From: an uncultured Bacteroidales bacterium
Lineage (GTDB): Bacteria; Bacteroidota; Bacteroidia; Bacteroidales; Paludibacteraceae
Assembly (NCBI GenBank): GCA_902769535.1
Contig: CACXPH010000002.1
Location: 1 to 64,000, forward strand
Length of the DNA: 64,000 bases
Direction of reading: 5' to 3'
Shown here: piece after piece, positions 25,694 to 35,864 of the stretch
Layout: every line of letters starts with the position of its first letter
Position numbering within the stretch: position 1 is the first letter of the stretch
Notes under the pieces: generated by a model
What the model was told of the DNA's origin: nothing
What the model saw: the letters and a program-made list of their open reading frames with translations, nothing else
The model's database searches: none
Translations under genes and position numbers: made by a program

Positions 25694-27469
25694 TTAGTCT
25701 AACTTGAGCACCGCGAGGAAGGCTTTCTGGGGCACTTCGACGTTACCGATCTGCTTCATACGCTTCTTTCCGCGTTTCTGCTTCTCCAGCAACTTACGCT
25801 TACGGCTCACGTCGCCGCCATAACATTTGGCGAGCACATCCTTGCGAACTTGTTTCACCGTCTCGCGTGCAATGATCTTCGCACCGATAGCCGCCTGTAT
25901 TGCGATATCGAACTGCTGACGAGGCAAAAGCTCTTTGAGCTTCTCGCACATACGCCTACCGAAGTCTACGGCATTGTCACGGTGCGTCAACGTGCTCAGC
26001 GCATCGACCTGTTCGCCGTTCAGCAGAATATCGAGTTTGACGAGGTTGGACGGCCTGAAACCGTTCATGTGCCAGTCGAAGGACGCATAGCCTTTGGAGA
26101 TGGACTTGAGCTTATCGTAGAAGTCGATGACGATCTCGCCGAGCGGCATGTCGAACAGCAGTTCCATACGATTGCCGGAGATATACTCCTGCTTGACAAG
26201 TTCGCCGCGCTTGCCCAGACAGAGGGTCATGATGGGGCCGATGAAGTCTGCCGTCGTGATGACCGATGCGCGGATATACGGCTCTTCGATGCGGTCTATC
26301 TCGGTCAGATCCGGCATGCCGGCAGGGTTGTGTACCTCCACCATGCCGCCGTCTTTCGTATAGACGTTATAGCTTACGTTCGGCACCGTGGTGATGACAT
26401 CCATGTCGAACTCGCGGTCCAGACGCTCTTGCACGATCTCCATGTGCAGCAGTCCGAGGAAGCCGCAGCGGAAGCCGAAGCCCAAAGCCATCGAACTCTC
26501 CGGCTGGAAAGTAAGGCTGGCGTCGTTTAGTTGCAGTTTCTCCAGACTCGCGCGCAAATCTTCATAATCTTCACTTTCAATCGGATACACACCGGCGAAG
26601 ACCATCGGCTTGGCTTCTTCGAAGCCTGCAATAGCTTTCTCGCAAGGCCTTGCTACGTGCGTGATCGTGTCACCCACCTTCACTTCCGTCGAGGTCTTGA
26701 TGCCGGAGATGATATATCCTACGTTGCCGGCGCTGATACTCTTGCGCGGACTCATGTCGAGTTTCAAGATACCTATCTCGTCTGCGTCGTACTCCTTGCC
26801 CGTATTCACGAAGCGCACCAGGTCACCGGTGTGCATCGTACCGTTTACCACCTTGAAATAAGCGATGATGCCTCTAAAACTATTGAACACCGAGTCGAAC
26901 ACCAGACACTGCAGCGGCGCGTTCGGATCACCCTTTGGCGCAGGAATACGCTCCACGATGGCGTCGAGGATCTCCATTACGCCTTCACCCGTCTTAGCCG
27001 AGCAACGCAGGATATCCTCGCGCTTGCAGCCCAGCAGGTCGATGATCTCGTCCTCTACACGCTCGGGCATAGCGTTGTCCATGTCGCATTTATTGAGCAC
27101 CGGGATGATCTCTAAATCGTGCTCAATAGCCATGTATAGGTTGCTTATCGTCTGTGCCTGCACGCCCTGCGTCGCATCAACCACCAATACCGCACCCTCG
27201 CATGCCGCGATAGACCGGCTCACTTCATAACTGAAGTCCACATGACCCGGAGTGTCGATGAGGTTGAGCGTATAGCCCTTATAATCCATCTGAATCGCGT
27301 GACTCTTGATGGTGATACCGCGCTCTTTCTCCAACTCCATGTCGTCCAGCACCTGGTTCTCCATCTGCCTAACGTCAACGGTGCCCGTCAACTCCAGCAT
27401 ACGATCCGCCAGCGTACTCTTCCCGTGGTCTATATGCGCAATAATACAAAAATTACGTATCTTATCCAT
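25694..27469 (-). CDS. lepA: Elongation factor 4 (LepA)
   Basis: LepA is a ribosome-bound GTPase that acts on stalled or mistranslocated ribosomes. The 591-aa protein has the P-loop AHIDHGKST at residues 10-18, DTPGH near 77, NKCDMDNA near 128, and the LepA-specific C-terminal domain rich in basic residues ([24 protein letters not shown] segment near 550). The length is typical. It is first in a lepA-lysC-lysA transcript from the promoter at 27500-27531. Confidence 0.96.
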   Translation of the reverse strand: MDKIRNFCIIAHIDHGKSTLADRMLELTGTVDVRQMENQVLDDMELEKERGITIKSHAIQMDYKGYTLNLIDTPGHVDFSYEVSRSIAACEGAVLVVDATQGVQAQTISNLYMAIEHDLEIIPVLNKCDMDNAMPERVEDEIIDLLGCKREDILRCSAKTGEGVMEILDAIVERIPAPKGDPNAPLQCLVFDSVFNSFRGIIAYFKVVNGTMHTGDLVRFVNTGKEYDADEIGILKLDMSPRKSISAGNVGYIISGIKTSTEVKVGDTITHVARPCEKAIAGFEEAKPMVFAGVYPIESEDYEDLRASLEKLQLNDASLTFQPESSMALGFGFRCGFLGLLHMEIVQERLDREFDMDVITTVPNVSYNVYTKDGGMVEVHNPAGMPDLTEIDRIEEPYIRASVITTADFIGPIMTLCLGKRGELVKQEYISGNRMELLFDMPLGEIVIDFYDKLKSISKGYASFDWHMNGFRPSNLVKLDILLNGEQVDALSTLTHRDNAVDFGRRMCEKLKELLPRQQFDIAIQAAIGAKIIARETVKQVRKDVLAKCYGGDVSRKRKLLEKQKRGKKRMKQIGNVEVPQKAFLAVLKLD

Positions 27470-27499
27470 TGATCTGTATTTTCACAGCCTTTGCGGCTG

Positions 27500-27531
27500 C
27501 AAAGGTACTACTTTTTTTGCATATATGCAAA
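27500..27531 (-). promoter_or_regulatory. Promoter for lepA-lysC-lysA
   Basis: Minus-strand TTTG (27531-27528) and TACCTTTG (27507-27500) are 20 bases apart. A perfect seven-base inverted repeat with a four-base spacer (27488-27505) spans the expected transcription start. The -33 box is one arm of the palindrome TTTGCATATATGCAAA (27516-27531). Confidence 0.75.
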
Positions 27532-27556
27532 TTATTTTGTATTTTTTATTTTTCTG

Positions 27557-27588
27557 CTTGCATATGTCATTTTTTTGTAGTACCTTTG
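27557..27588 (+). promoter_or_regulatory. Promoter for the BACON lipoprotein gene
   Basis: CTTG (27557-27560) and TACCTTTG (27581-27588) are 20 bases apart with a T-run. The inverted repeat 27583-27589 / 27594-27600 crosses the expected start of transcription. The whole divergent region closely matches that at 11884-11971. Confidence 0.75.
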
Positions 27589-27609
27589 CAGTCGCAAAGG
27601 TTGTGAAGT

Positions 27610-29415
27610 ATGAAAAAATGTGTTTACCTATTTCTCTTGGCGGTGGTGATGATGGTGTTCAGCGGCTGCGAGGGGAATAATCCGGACGGACCGAAATCGA
27701 AGCCGTTGAAGTACGCCGCTATCAATGCGTACGATAACACCAAAAGTGCGGCGGATATGCTCTTGGCTTGTTCTGACAACAGTTACATGGTGTGCGAGTT
27801 GGACCACGACGGTCATGGCGGGTATATCTATATTTCCAGTGATTATCAGAACGAGCAGCATCGCGGTGTTTATCTCTTCATTGACTCGACCGGTACGCCT
27901 ACGATGCTCCGCACCTCTAAACTCGAGTATTTCTTCAAGAACGTGACGGAGACGAGTTGCGATATCGTCTCTGTTCCTGTTGACGACAAGCACGAAGAGT
28001 ATTGGGATCAAGCCCACTATTACTTGGATCTTCAGTTCCCCATCGGCGCAGGCGCTGCAGGTTTTCCGCGCAAGAACCTGTCCGGCGAGAGCAATCCTTT
28101 CTCCGAGGCTTTCGGACGCTTAGTGACGGAGTGTCAGACCTTCGACAGGACTTGGGACGTACATATGCTTAAAGCTGCTATCCCGTTCCTGGCCAAAGTG
28201 ACCTCGTTCGGCATCACGGCCGTGAGCATGATCTCTGCGAATCCATTGGACTGGACAAGCGGTATCACCGCACTCTATCAGGAGGCGGCTAAGTCCGGAC
28301 TGGTGGACGATGATTATGTGATGTATGTGGATGGTTTTGATGTGTTCATATCCGGTGTAAGCACCACGGAAGAGTGGCGGAAATGGGTTGCTGCCGGCAA
28401 GGAAGGTAAGTTCACTCCCTCAGGCTTAGGCCTCTCTCTCTTGGCCTCGGCGCTCAATGAGTTTGCCGACTATGGCTTGACAAATGTCAATAAGTTCAAT
28501 GAGCGGTCGAAGGATATGTTCAGTAACAGGGAATGTTTTATCAGCCTGAGCACCTATTGCCTCAAAGCCTCGTCGTTCGCCAAGACCTACACGGTCAAGG
28601 TGGCATCCAAGCTGGGCTGGCGGATGGATACAAATCCCGGCTGCGACTGGATGACCGTCCGACCGGATTACGATAAAAACGAGTTGGTGATTGAACTCAA
28701 AGAGAATACCTCCGACAAAGCTCGAGACGCAATTATTGTAGTCAGTCCTCCGCAAAATCACCCTGAGATACCTACCGCCATACTGACGGTGCAGCAAGAA
28801 GGCGTAGCATTGACGCTGTCGCCTACATCGATTGTCTTTGATAAGGATCATCTTCACAACGCCATCTACGTGGAGGCCGGCTCTCAGGTGAGAGAATGGC
28901 ACGTTGTCGAGAGTTCCGTTCCCGAATGGCTGAGTTGGGAGAAAGGTACCACAACCGTCTTTTTGGACGTCAATAGCATCTATAGCATTGTTTCTTCTTC
29001 TCATGACGGAGAGGTGGGCATTGAGGCAACACTGGAAGACGGGTCGAAAATAATAAAGTACTGCTCCGTCTACTGGCGCGCGGAGCAGAACTCCGGCAGT
29101 TGGGACGGTACCAGTTGGATCTTCTCCGGTGTGCTTAATGGCAATGACGGCTCTAGCGGAGAAATATTTATGATGCTCGAAGTGTACAGCGTGGCGTCTC
29201 ATAGTGCCTCTCTTACCCTTATGAGCACCCCGAATATCCCATGCTCGGTATCCGAGGACTCGTCGCACAATCTAACAGGTACGTTCGCGTACGGGGGTGT
29301 GATGACTGGTAGTTTCACCATCACGCGTAACGGTGATACCGCAGTATGCCAAATATTAATAACGGCAGGAAACGGTTACGGTACCGGTACGTTAACCGGC
29401 ACGTTAGTACAATAA
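27610..29415 (+). CDS. BACON-domain lipoprotein, 601 aa
   Basis: The signal peptide ends in a lipobox (MVFSGC, Cys20). Residues 40-330 form a region I do not recognise. A BACON domain follows (about 345-400, with WMTVRPDYDKNELVIELKEN and LTVQQEG), then a second, weaker BACON-like domain (405-490), and a C-terminal beta domain (about 495-601). BACON domains in Bacteroidales are usually found in surface proteins that bind glycans or mucin, or act as spacers. No catalytic site is visible. It lacks the short C-terminal tail of other exported proteins here. korA follows after 17 bases. Confidence 0.8.
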   Translation: MKKCVYLFLLAVVMMVFSGCEGNNPDGPKSKPLKYAAINAYDNTKSAADMLLACSDNSYMVCELDHDGHGGYIYISSDYQNEQHRGVYLFIDSTGTPTMLRTSKLEYFFKNVTETSCDIVSVPVDDKHEEYWDQAHYYLDLQFPIGAGAAGFPRKNLSGESNPFSEAFGRLVTECQTFDRTWDVHMLKAAIPFLAKVTSFGITAVSMISANPLDWTSGITALYQEAAKSGLVDDDYVMYVDGFDVFISGVSTTEEWRKWVAAGKEGKFTPSGLGLSLLASALNEFADYGLTNVNKFNERSKDMFSNRECFISLSTYCLKASSFAKTYTVKVASKLGWRMDTNPGCDWMTVRPDYDKNELVIELKENTSDKARDAIIVVSPPQNHPEIPTAILTVQQEGVALTLSPTSIVFDKDHLHNAIYVEAGSQVREWHVVESSVPEWLSWEKGTTTVFLDVNSIYSIVSSSHDGEVGIEATLEDGSKIIKYCSVYWRAEQNSGSWDGTSWIFSGVLNGNDGSSGEIFMMLEVYSVASHSASLTLMSTPNIPCSVSEDSSHNLTGTFAYGGVMTGSFTITRNGDTAVCQILITAGNGYGTGTLTGTLVQ

Positions 29416-29432
29416 TTTTAAACTATATAAGA

Positions 29433-31277
29433 GTGAAAAACATCGTAGTCAGATTTTGTGGAGACTCGGGCGACGGCATGCAGTTGACGGGTAACATGTT
29501 TGCCCAGTTAGGCGCTGAGTTAGGTCATGAGATCTCCACCTTGCCGGATTTTCCGGCAGAGATCAGAGCACCGCAAGGAACCTTAGGCGGTGTCAGTGGA
29601 TTCCAAGTAGAGTTAGGTTCGGAAGTCTATACGCCGGGAGACAAGGCGGATGTGATCGTAGCGATGAATGCCGCTGCGCTCAAGGTCTGCACGCTCGGTA
29701 GTCATTTCAACCATCCACAGGCGCATTTCGATGAGCAGTTCGCGCTGTTCCATCGTAACGCCATTGTGATCGTGGATACGGACAGCCTGACGGACAAAGA
29801 CCTCGAGAAAGCGCAGTATCACACAGACAATCCGTTCACGGAGCTCGGTATTCCTGAGTCCGTACAGATCGTGCCGGTGGCGCTGACAACGCTGACCAAA
29901 GAGGCGCTCAAGGACAGCGGCATGGACAATAAGTCCGTGCTCAAATGTCGTAACATGTTCGCGCTCGGACTGATATACTGGCTGTTCGACGAACCGATGG
30001 AGAAGGCTATTCACCTGCTGGAGGATAAGTTCAAGAAGAAACCCGCACTCATCGCGCCGAACACGAAGGTGATGGTGGACGGCTATAACTACGGCTGTAA
30101 CCTGGCGCTGAATATCACCCAGTTGCATCTGGAGGGTCAACCCAAAGAGGCGCACGGCACCTATACGTCTATCGCCGGTAACCGTGCAACGGCGTTTGGT
30201 CTGATTGCCGCGGCAGAGAAGGCCGGCAAGCACCTCTTCCTCGGTTCGTATCCTATCACACCTGCCACGGATATCTTGCACGAACTCGCTGCGCGTAAAG
30301 ACATGAACGTTATGGCCATTCAGGCGGAAGACGAAATAGCCGGTGTTTGTACGGCTATCGGTGCCGCTTTTGCCGGTGACTTGGCTTGTACGACGACCAG
30401 TGGACCCGGTCTGAGCCTCAAATCCGAGGCGATCGGTCTGGCGGTCATGGCAGAGTTGCCATTGGTAGTAGTGGATGTGCAACGCGGTGGTCCGAGTACG
30501 GGTCTGCCGACCAAGACCGAACAGACTGACCTGCTGCAGGCGCTGTACGGTCGTAACGGTGAGTGCCCGGCTGTCGTCTTAGCCGCTTCGAGTAGTGCTA
30601 ACTGCTTCGACTTCGCGTACGAGGCATGTAAGATCGCGTTGGAGAACATGACGCCGGTCGTGCTGCTGACCGACACCTATCTGGCGAACGGAACGGCCCT
30701 CTGGCGCATTCCTAAACTCGCTGAACTGCCGACAATCCATCCGCAGAGTGTGCCCGAAGAACTGAAAGGTCAGTACAACCCTGCGCTCCGTGACGAGCGC
30801 GGTGTGCGTTACTGGGCTTACCCGGGCATGGAAGGTTATGAGCACCGTAACATCGGTTTGGAGCGCGACGCTCAGCGCGGAACGATTTCCACGAATCCGG
30901 AGAACCATGAAGTGATGGTGCAGGCGCGTAAGAAGAAGATCGAACAGATCGCCGACCGCATTCCTCAGTTGTCAGTAATCAGCAATCAGCATTCAGACAC
31001 GCTCCTCGTAGGATGGGGTAGTACGGAAGGACATCTGCATGCCGCTGCCAACGAGTTAGGTTGTGACCTGGCGCAGTTCAATTATATCATGCCGTTGCCG
31101 AAGAACACCCGTGAGGTGCTCAGTCAATACAAGCGCATCATCGTATGCGAACTCAATACGGGTCAGTTCGCTGCATATCTTCGCGCACAATTCCCTGATC
31201 TGCCGATAGAGCAGTATAACGAGATTCAAGGTCAACCGTTTGCTGTTGAACGTATTGTTAAATTTGTAAAAGGTTAA
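29433..31277 (+). CDS. korA: 2-oxoglutarate:ferredoxin oxidoreductase, alpha subunit (KorA)
   Basis: KorA with KorB converts 2-oxoglutarate to succinyl-CoA with ferredoxin as electron carrier, in the anaerobic TCA branch. The 614-aa subunit joins a gamma-type domain (RFCGDSGDGMQLTG near residue 7) to an alpha-type domain (SYPITPATDILHELA near 275, SGPGLSLKSEAIGL near 320, GGPSTGLPTKTEQ near 350). Start GTG 29433 gives the usual N-terminus. A longer frame from 29346 overlaps the lipoprotein gene and is not needed. A heptamer array lies near codon 511. korB follows after four bases. Confidence 0.92.
   Translation: MKNIVVRFCGDSGDGMQLTGNMFAQLGAELGHEISTLPDFPAEIRAPQGTLGGVSGFQVELGSEVYTPGDKADVIVAMNAAALKVCTLGSHFNHPQAHFDEQFALFHRNAIVIVDTDSLTDKDLEKAQYHTDNPFTELGIPESVQIVPVALTTLTKEALKDSGMDNKSVLKCRNMFALGLIYWLFDEPMEKAIHLLEDKFKKKPALIAPNTKVMVDGYNYGCNLALNITQLHLEGQPKEAHGTYTSIAGNRATAFGLIAAAEKAGKHLFLGSYPITPATDILHELAARKDMNVMAIQAEDEIAGVCTAIGAAFAGDLACTTTSGPGLSLKSEAIGLAVMAELPLVVVDVQRGGPSTGLPTKTEQTDLLQALYGRNGECPAVVLAASSSANCFDFAYEACKIALENMTPVVLLTDTYLANGTALWRIPKLAELPTIHPQSVPEELKGQYNPALRDERGVRYWAYPGMEGYEHRNIGLERDAQRGTISTNPENHEVMVQARKKKIEQIADRIPQLSVISNQHSDTLLVGWGSTEGHLHAAANELGCDLAQFNYIMPLPKNTREVLSQYKRIIVCELNTGQFAAYLRAQFPDLPIEQYNEIQGQPFAVERIVKFVKG
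30963..30997 (+). repeat. In-gene tandem array, five heptamers (AATCAGC)
   Basis: Five units of NNTCAG[TCA] are read in frame within korA (segment around SVISNQHS). The coding-strand unit TCAGNAN also fits the array in queH. Confidence 0.75.
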
Positions 31278-31281
31278 AATT

Positions 31282-32313
31282 ATGGAAGCAAGTCAATTTA
31301 AATCCGATCAATACGTTCGTTTCTGCCCGGGTTGCGGTGATCACGCGATATGCATGGCGCTGCAGAAAGCCATGGCGCAAATAGGTATCCCGACGCACGA
31401 GGTAGCTGTCATCTCCGGCATCGGTTGTTCGAGCCGAATGCCGCATTACCTCAATACCTACGGTTTCAACACGATCCACGGCCGTGGCGGTGCTGTGGCA
31501 ACAGGCGTCAAGACCAGTCATCCGGAACTGACCGTTTGGCAGATGTCCGGTGACGGCGACTGCTTTGCCATCGGTGGTAACCACTTCATCCATGAGATAC
31601 GTCGTAACGTGGACCTCAACGTCTGCGTCTTCAACAACCGCATCTACGGTCTGACCAAAGGTCAGTACAGCCCGACGAGTGCCAAAGGATTTGTCTCCAA
31701 ATCCTCTCCGTTCGGTACGGTTGAGCGTCCGTTCATTCCTGCACAACTCGTGCTCGGAGCCCGTGGTACGTTCTTTGCTCGCACGCTGGATGTCGATATG
31801 CCGACAACCGTTGATTGCCTCGTAGCGGCGCAGCAGCATAAGGGTTGCTCCATCGTAGAGTGCCTTGTTAACTGCGTTATTTTCAATAACGGCACGCACG
31901 CCTGGATAGCTGACCGCGAGCAACGCGCCGAGCACTCGATCATCCTCAAGCATGGCGAGAAGATGATCTTCGGTGCGAACAAAGACAAAGGCTTAGCCGT
32001 CGAGATCGACCCGGTGACCTTCGTTCCGAAGATGATCGTGGTACCGGCCGATGACCCGCGTGTACTCGTGCATGACGCCCACCAACCTGACACGACGCTC
32101 CATCGTATGCTTGCCCTAATGGGTCAGAACCGTATCGAAGCCGTCAATGCCGAGGTGGATGACGACCTGCCGATAGCACTCGGCGTCATCCGTAACGTGG
32201 AGGCAGAGACCTACGACCAGGCGGTTAATGCACAGATACAAAATGTGCGCACCTCAGCTAAGGCACGCACGTTCGATGAGTTGACTGCTACACTCGAGAG
32301 CTGGACACTCTAA
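31282..32313 (+). CDS. korB: 2-oxoglutarate:ferredoxin oxidoreductase, beta subunit (KorB)
   Basis: The beta subunit carries thiamine diphosphate. The 343-aa protein shows FCPGCGDHA near residue 12, GIGCSSRMPHY near 50, and the TPP motif GDGDCFAIGGNHF near 91 followed by NNRIYGLTKGQYSPTS near 117. Spacing from korA is four bases, so the two subunits are co-translated. It converges with rsgA, stops overlapping by four bases. Confidence 0.93.
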   Translation: MEASQFKSDQYVRFCPGCGDHAICMALQKAMAQIGIPTHEVAVISGIGCSSRMPHYLNTYGFNTIHGRGGAVATGVKTSHPELTVWQMSGDGDCFAIGGNHFIHEIRRNVDLNVCVFNNRIYGLTKGQYSPTSAKGFVSKSSPFGTVERPFIPAQLVLGARGTFFARTLDVDMPTTVDCLVAAQQHKGCSIVECLVNCVIFNNGTHAWIADREQRAEHSIILKHGEKMIFGANKDKGLAVEIDPVTFVPKMIVVPADDPRVLVHDAHQPDTTLHRMLALMGQNRIEAVNAEVDDDLPIALGVIRNVEAETYDQAVNAQIQNVRTSAKARTFDELTATLESWTL

Positions 32314-33248
32314 CGGTACTTGCTCTCCGAGCAGTCCCCTAAAATTGATAGATAGGATTCATAGCGTGAGATCGCTATGGATCCTTTTATGATGGCCTCT
32401 TGCACGGCACAACCCGGTTCGTTGGTGTGCGTACAGTTACCGAAACGGCACTCGCGACCGACCTTGAAGATCTCCGGGAAGAAATGGCTTACTTCCTCCC
32501 GCTCAAAATCAATCGTACCGAAACCCTTGATGCCCGGCGTGTCGATCACCGCACCCTCATCGAGAAAATACATCTCACTGAACGTGGTGGTGTGCATGCC
32601 TTTGTCGTGGGCATCAGAGATCTTACCGGTACGCGTCATCTCGCGTCCGAAGAGCGCATTGAGTAGGGTGGATTTGCCGACTCCGGAATTGCCGGAGAGC
32701 AATGTAGTCTTACCGGCCAACAATGAGAAGATATCTGTATTCTGTACTCTGTATTCTGTACTCTGAAGACTCTTAGCGCTAATCGCCAGTGTCTCGTAAC
32801 CGATCCCCTCGTACAACGCACGCAGTTCGTTCAGTTGTGCTAACTCGTCTTCGGTGAGCAGGTCGATCTTATTGAAAATAAGGAGCGCGCGCACGCGATA
32901 GGCCTCGCAGGTGGCCAGGAAGCGGTCAATGAACGTCGTACTCGTCACCGGGTGGTTAACCGTCACGATAAGCGCTACCTGGTCGATATTCGCCGCCAGA
33001 ATGTGGCTCTCTTTGCTCAGGTTCGTTGAACGCCGGATAATATAGTTCTTCCGTTCCTCGATCTCTACGATCCAGTTCGTGCCATCCGCGAGCGTCTGGA
33101 TCTGTACGAAATCACCGACAGCCACCGGATTGGTACTACGAATACCACGAATGCGGAAATTGCCTTTTATATGGCATTCCACACTCGTACCGTCGTCCAT
33201 ACGAACGATGTATGAACTACCCGTAGATCTGATTACAAGTCCTCTCAC
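32310..33248 (-). CDS. rsgA: Ribosome small-subunit GTPase RsgA
   Basis: RsgA checks late 30S subunit assembly. The 312-aa protein has an OB fold (1-70) and a circularly permuted GTPase with the G4 motif NKIDLL near 127, the P-loop GNSGVGKST near 183 and DTPGIKGFG near 236. It ends in the zinc finger RECRFGNCTHTNEPGCAV. A TCTGTAT-type heptamer array inserts a Tyr/Arg/Gln-rich loop (STEYRVQNT) just before the P-loop, where relatives have only a short turn. It is the last gene of the long minus-strand run. Confidence 0.94.
   Translation of the reverse strand: MRGLVIRSTGSSYIVRMDDGTSVECHIKGNFRIRGIRSTNPVAVGDFVQIQTLADGTNWIVEIEERKNYIIRRSTNLSKESHILAANIDQVALIVTVNHPVTSTTFIDRFLATCEAYRVRALLIFNKIDLLTEDELAQLNELRALYEGIGYETLAISAKSLQSTEYRVQNTDIFSLLAGKTTLLSGNSGVGKSTLLNALFGREMTRTGKISDAHDKGMHTTTFSEMYFLDEGAVIDTPGIKGFGTIDFEREEVSHFFPEIFKVGRECRFGNCTHTNEPGCAVQEAIIKGSIAISRYESYLSILGDCSESKYR
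32734..32768 (-). repeat. In-gene tandem array, five heptamers (TCTGTAT/TCTGTAC)
   Basis: Five units, the first four alternating TCTGTAT and TCTGTAC, are read in frame inside rsgA about eight codons before the P-loop. This is one of the cleanest arrays in the window. Confidence 0.88.
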
Positions 33249-33264
33249 CTATCACTTTTAACCG

Positions 33265-33828
33265 TTACACGGTCATGATCTCCTTCTCTTTGGCAGCGTA
33301 GAGGGCATCGATCTTGGCGATATATTTGTCGTGCACCTTCTGGATGTCCTCTTCGGCGTCTTTCTCGATATCCTCGCTCAGACCGTTCTTGACGAGTTTC
33401 TTAAACTCCTCAATGGCGTCACGGCGGGCATTACGAACGGACATCTTGGCGCTTTCTGCCTCTGCCTTACACTGCTTGCACAGTTCACGACGACGCTCCT
33501 CGGTGAGTGGCGGTAAGACCAGACGAATGGTCTCTCCGTTATTCGACGGAGCAAGGCCGATATTCGAGTTAATGATCGCGCGCTCGATGTCGTTGATGAG
33601 TTTCTTCTCCCACGGCGTGATAGCGATCGTACGTGCGTCCGGCGTTACGATGGTAGCGCAGTTAGCCAGCGGCGACAGCGTGCCGTAATAATCGATCTTG
33701 ATCGGGTCTAAGATACGCGGGTTCGCTTTACCTGCACGGATGTGCTGGAGGGTGTCGTCTAAGTGAGCGACAGCATTCTGCATTTGTTCTTCGGCTGCAG
33801 ACTGATAGAGTTCTAATTCGTCGTTCAT
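33265..33828 (-). CDS. frr: Ribosome recycling factor
   Basis: RRF splits post-termination ribosomes together with EF-G. The 187-aa protein has the normal length and motifs: [12 protein letters not shown] near residue 30, the [15 protein letters not shown] segment near 72, and [33 protein letters not shown] helices toward the C-terminus. It lies four bases after pyrH, the usual pyrH-frr order. Confidence 0.96.
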   Translation of the reverse strand: MNDELELYQSAAEEQMQNAVAHLDDTLQHIRAGKANPRILDPIKIDYYGTLSPLANCATIVTPDARTIAITPWEKKLINDIERAIINSNIGLAPSNNGETIRLVLPPLTEERRRELCKQCKAEAESAKMSVRNARRDAIEEFKKLVKNGLSEDIEKDAEEDIQKVHDKYIAKIDALYAAKEKEIMTV

Positions 33829-33832
33829 ACTA

Positions 33833-34537
33833 TTAGGGTTTTACAAGGGTTCCTATTTGTTCTCCGTTAATAACTTTCTCGAGGTTGCCTACCTTATCCA
33901 TGTTAAAGACGTATATCGGCAGACCATTCTCTTTGGCCATGGCGGTGGCAGTAAGGTCCATGACCTTCAGTCCGCGGGCAATAACCTCGTCGTAGGTGAT
34001 CTCATTGAATTTCGTGGCACTCGGGTCTTTCTCCGGGTCAGCGGTATAGATTCCGTCCACGCGTGTGCCTTTGAGCATCACGTCCGCTTTGATCTCTAGC
34101 GCACGCAGACTCGAACCGGTGTCGGTCGTGAAGTAAGGCGCACCCGTACCTCCGGCGAGAATCACTACATTACCTTTGTCCAGCAGGCGTTGTGCTTTGG
34201 CAGGGCTGTAGAAATCACCGACCGGCTCCATACGGATAGAGGTCAGTAAACGAACCGGTTGACCGATCGCTTCGAGTGCCGACTGCAACGCTAAGGCGTT
34301 GATAACCGTCGCTAACATACCCATCTGGTCACCTTTGACGCGGTCAAAACCACGCTGAGCACCACTCAAGCCGCGGAAGATATTTCCTCCTCCGATGACG
34401 ATACCGATCTGCACACCGCGTTGCGCGATAGATTTGATCTGCTCGGCGTATTGAGCTAAACGCTCGGTGTCGATGCCTTGCTTGCTCTCTCCGGCAAGAC
34501 TCTCACCGGAGAGTTTCAAAAGGATTCTTTTAAACAT
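33833..34537 (-). CDS. pyrH: UMP kinase
   Basis: PyrH phosphorylates UMP to UDP in pyrimidine nucleotide synthesis. The 234-aa amino-acid-kinase-fold protein begins [15 protein letters not shown], has GGGNIFRG near residue 51, [16 protein letters not shown] near 70, and [17 protein letters not shown] near 130. The gap upstream holds four octamer repeats. The next gene is frr. Confidence 0.96.
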   Translation of the reverse strand: MFKRILLKLSGESLAGESKQGIDTERLAQYAEQIKSIAQRGVQIGIVIGGGNIFRGLSGAQRGFDRVKGDQMGMLATVINALALQSALEAIGQPVRLLTSIRMEPVGDFYSPAKAQRLLDKGNVVILAGGTGAPYFTTDTGSSLRALEIKADVMLKGTRVDGIYTADPEKDPSATKFNEITYDEVIARGLKVMDLTATAMAKENGLPIYVFNMDKVGNLEKVINGEQIGTLVKP

Positions 34538-34551
34538 AATTTTGTGTTTTT

Positions 34552-34583
34552 CGTGATCACGTGATCACGTGACCTCGTGATTA
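34552..34583 (-). repeat. Tandem array, four octamers (CGTGATCA)
   Basis: Four units of CGTGA[TC][CT][AT] fill the gap between the carbonic anhydrase-like gene and pyrH. The unit contains TGATCA, itself a palindrome. The array overlaps the stop codon at 34581-34583. Confidence 0.85.
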
Positions 34584-35108
34584 CATTTTGTACCAACTGG
34601 CGTACATGGCGTAGTTGTTGGCAATTTTCTTGTTAATCTCTTCGGTCTGGGCAGGATCGGCTTTCTTGATGAACTTAGCCGGTACACCTCCCCAGATCTC
34701 GTGCGGACCTATCTGTGTATCCTTAAGCACAAGTGCACCGGCAGCGACAATCGCTCCTTCGCCTACATGCGCACCGTCGAGTAGGGTAGCACCCATGCCT
34801 ATCAGAGCGTAGTCATCGACGTCTGCACCGTGGATCGTGACGTTATGTCCTACGGACACGTAATCACCGAGAGTGATGGTCGATTTCTGATAGAGCGTGT
34901 GCAGCACCGCACCGTCCTGGATGTTACAGTGCTTGCCGATAGTGATCGTGTTCACATCCCCGCGCAGCACTGCATTGAACCATACGGAAGTGCCCTCACC
35001 TATCGTCACGTCCCCCACTACCGTGGCGTTCTCCATTAAGGAGACGCCATCAGCAATGCGTGGAGTAAGGATCTCACCGTTACGATTTATGGTCTTTACT
35101 AAAGCCAT
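34581..35108 (-). CDS. Gamma-carbonic anhydrase family hexapeptide-repeat protein
   Basis: The 175-aa protein folds as a left-handed beta helix, shown by the hexapeptide pattern from residue 20 to 145 (ATVVGDVTIGEGTSVW, SVGHNVTIHGADV, ALIGMGATLLDGA). Histidines in HTLYQKS and GHNVTIHG are placed as in gamma carbonic anhydrases and could hold a metal, but many family members are inactive. The start is ATG 35108. An upstream TTG at 35123 would run into tpiA. It begins one base after the tpiA stop. Confidence 0.85.
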   Translation of the reverse strand: MALVKTINRNGEILTPRIADGVSLMENATVVGDVTIGEGTSVWFNAVLRGDVNTITIGKHCNIQDGAVLHTLYQKSTITLGDYVSVGHNVTIHGADVDDYALIGMGATLLDGAHVGEGAIVAAGALVLKDTQIGPHEIWGGVPAKFIKKADPAQTEEINKKIANNYAMYASWYKM

Positions 35109-35109
35109 A

Positions 35110-35859
35110 TTAGCGTGCAGCAATAATCGCCAGGAATTTCTCTGCTACAAGCGCAGCACCACCAATCAGGCCACCGTCGATATCCGGGCACGCGAAGAGC
35201 TCTGCAGCGTTCTTCTCGTTGCAGCTACCGCCATACAAGATCGTGGTGTCGTCTGCTGCAGCCTTGCCGTATTTCTCTGCCACGAGGCCACGGATATATG
35301 CGTGGATCTCCTGTGCTTGTGCTGGCGTAGCAGTCAGACCGGTACCGATAGCCCAAACCGGCTCGTAAGCCAGCGTGATGTTCTTCCACTCCTCAGCGCT
35401 CAGGCCGAAGACCGAACCTTCGAGTTGTGCTTTTACTACCTCGTTCTGCTTACCAGCCTCACGCTCTTCCTTTACCTCACCGATACAGAAGATAACCTTC
35501 AGACCGTTAGCCAAAGCAAGGCGCGTTTTCTCTGCCAACATCTCGTAGCTCTCAGCGTAGTACTGACGACGCTCCGAGTGACCTAGGATAACATACTCAG
35601 CACCTGTGGACTTCACCATCTCAGCGCTTACTTCACCCGTGTACGCACCCTTCTCGTGGTCTGCGCAGTTCTCTGCTGCCACCTTAATGGCGCTACCCTT
35701 GAGCAACTCAGCAACTGTTGCCAAGTGGATGAACGGCGTGCCGATAACTACAGCGCAATTCGGGTTCTTTACTGCTTCTTTCAATTCGGTAGCCAGCGCT
35801 ACACCTTCCTGCAGGTTCTTGTTCATTTTCCAGTTACCTGCAACCATTCTTGTTCTCAT
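35110..35859 (-). CDS. tpiA: Triosephosphate isomerase
   Basis: TpiA interconverts dihydroxyacetone phosphate and glyceraldehyde 3-phosphate in glycolysis. The 249-aa protein has GNWKMN with Lys11, GHSERR with the catalytic His near 94, [11 protein letters not shown] with the catalytic Glu near 170, and the phosphate-binding GGS and GGAAL motifs near the end. It lies five bases after a C10 peptidase gene, an unusual partner for a glycolytic enzyme. Confidence 0.97.
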   Translation of the reverse strand: MRTRMVAGNWKMNKNLQEGVALATELKEAVKNPNCAVVIGTPFIHLATVAELLKGSAIKVAAENCADHEKGAYTGEVSAEMVKSTGAEYVILGHSERRQYYAESYEMLAEKTRLALANGLKVIFCIGEVKEEREAGKQNEVVKAQLEGSVFGLSAEEWKNITLAYEPVWAIGTGLTATPAQAQEIHAYIRGLVAEKYGKAAADDTTILYGGSCNEKNAAELFACPDIDGGLIGGAALVAEKFLAIIAAR

Positions 35860-35864
35860 AAGTC

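Noticed and set aside
35109..35123. Upstream TTG start for the gamma-carbonic anhydrase-like gene
   Set aside because: It would overlap the end of tpiA. The ATG at 35108 directly after the tpiA stop gives the expected N-terminus.
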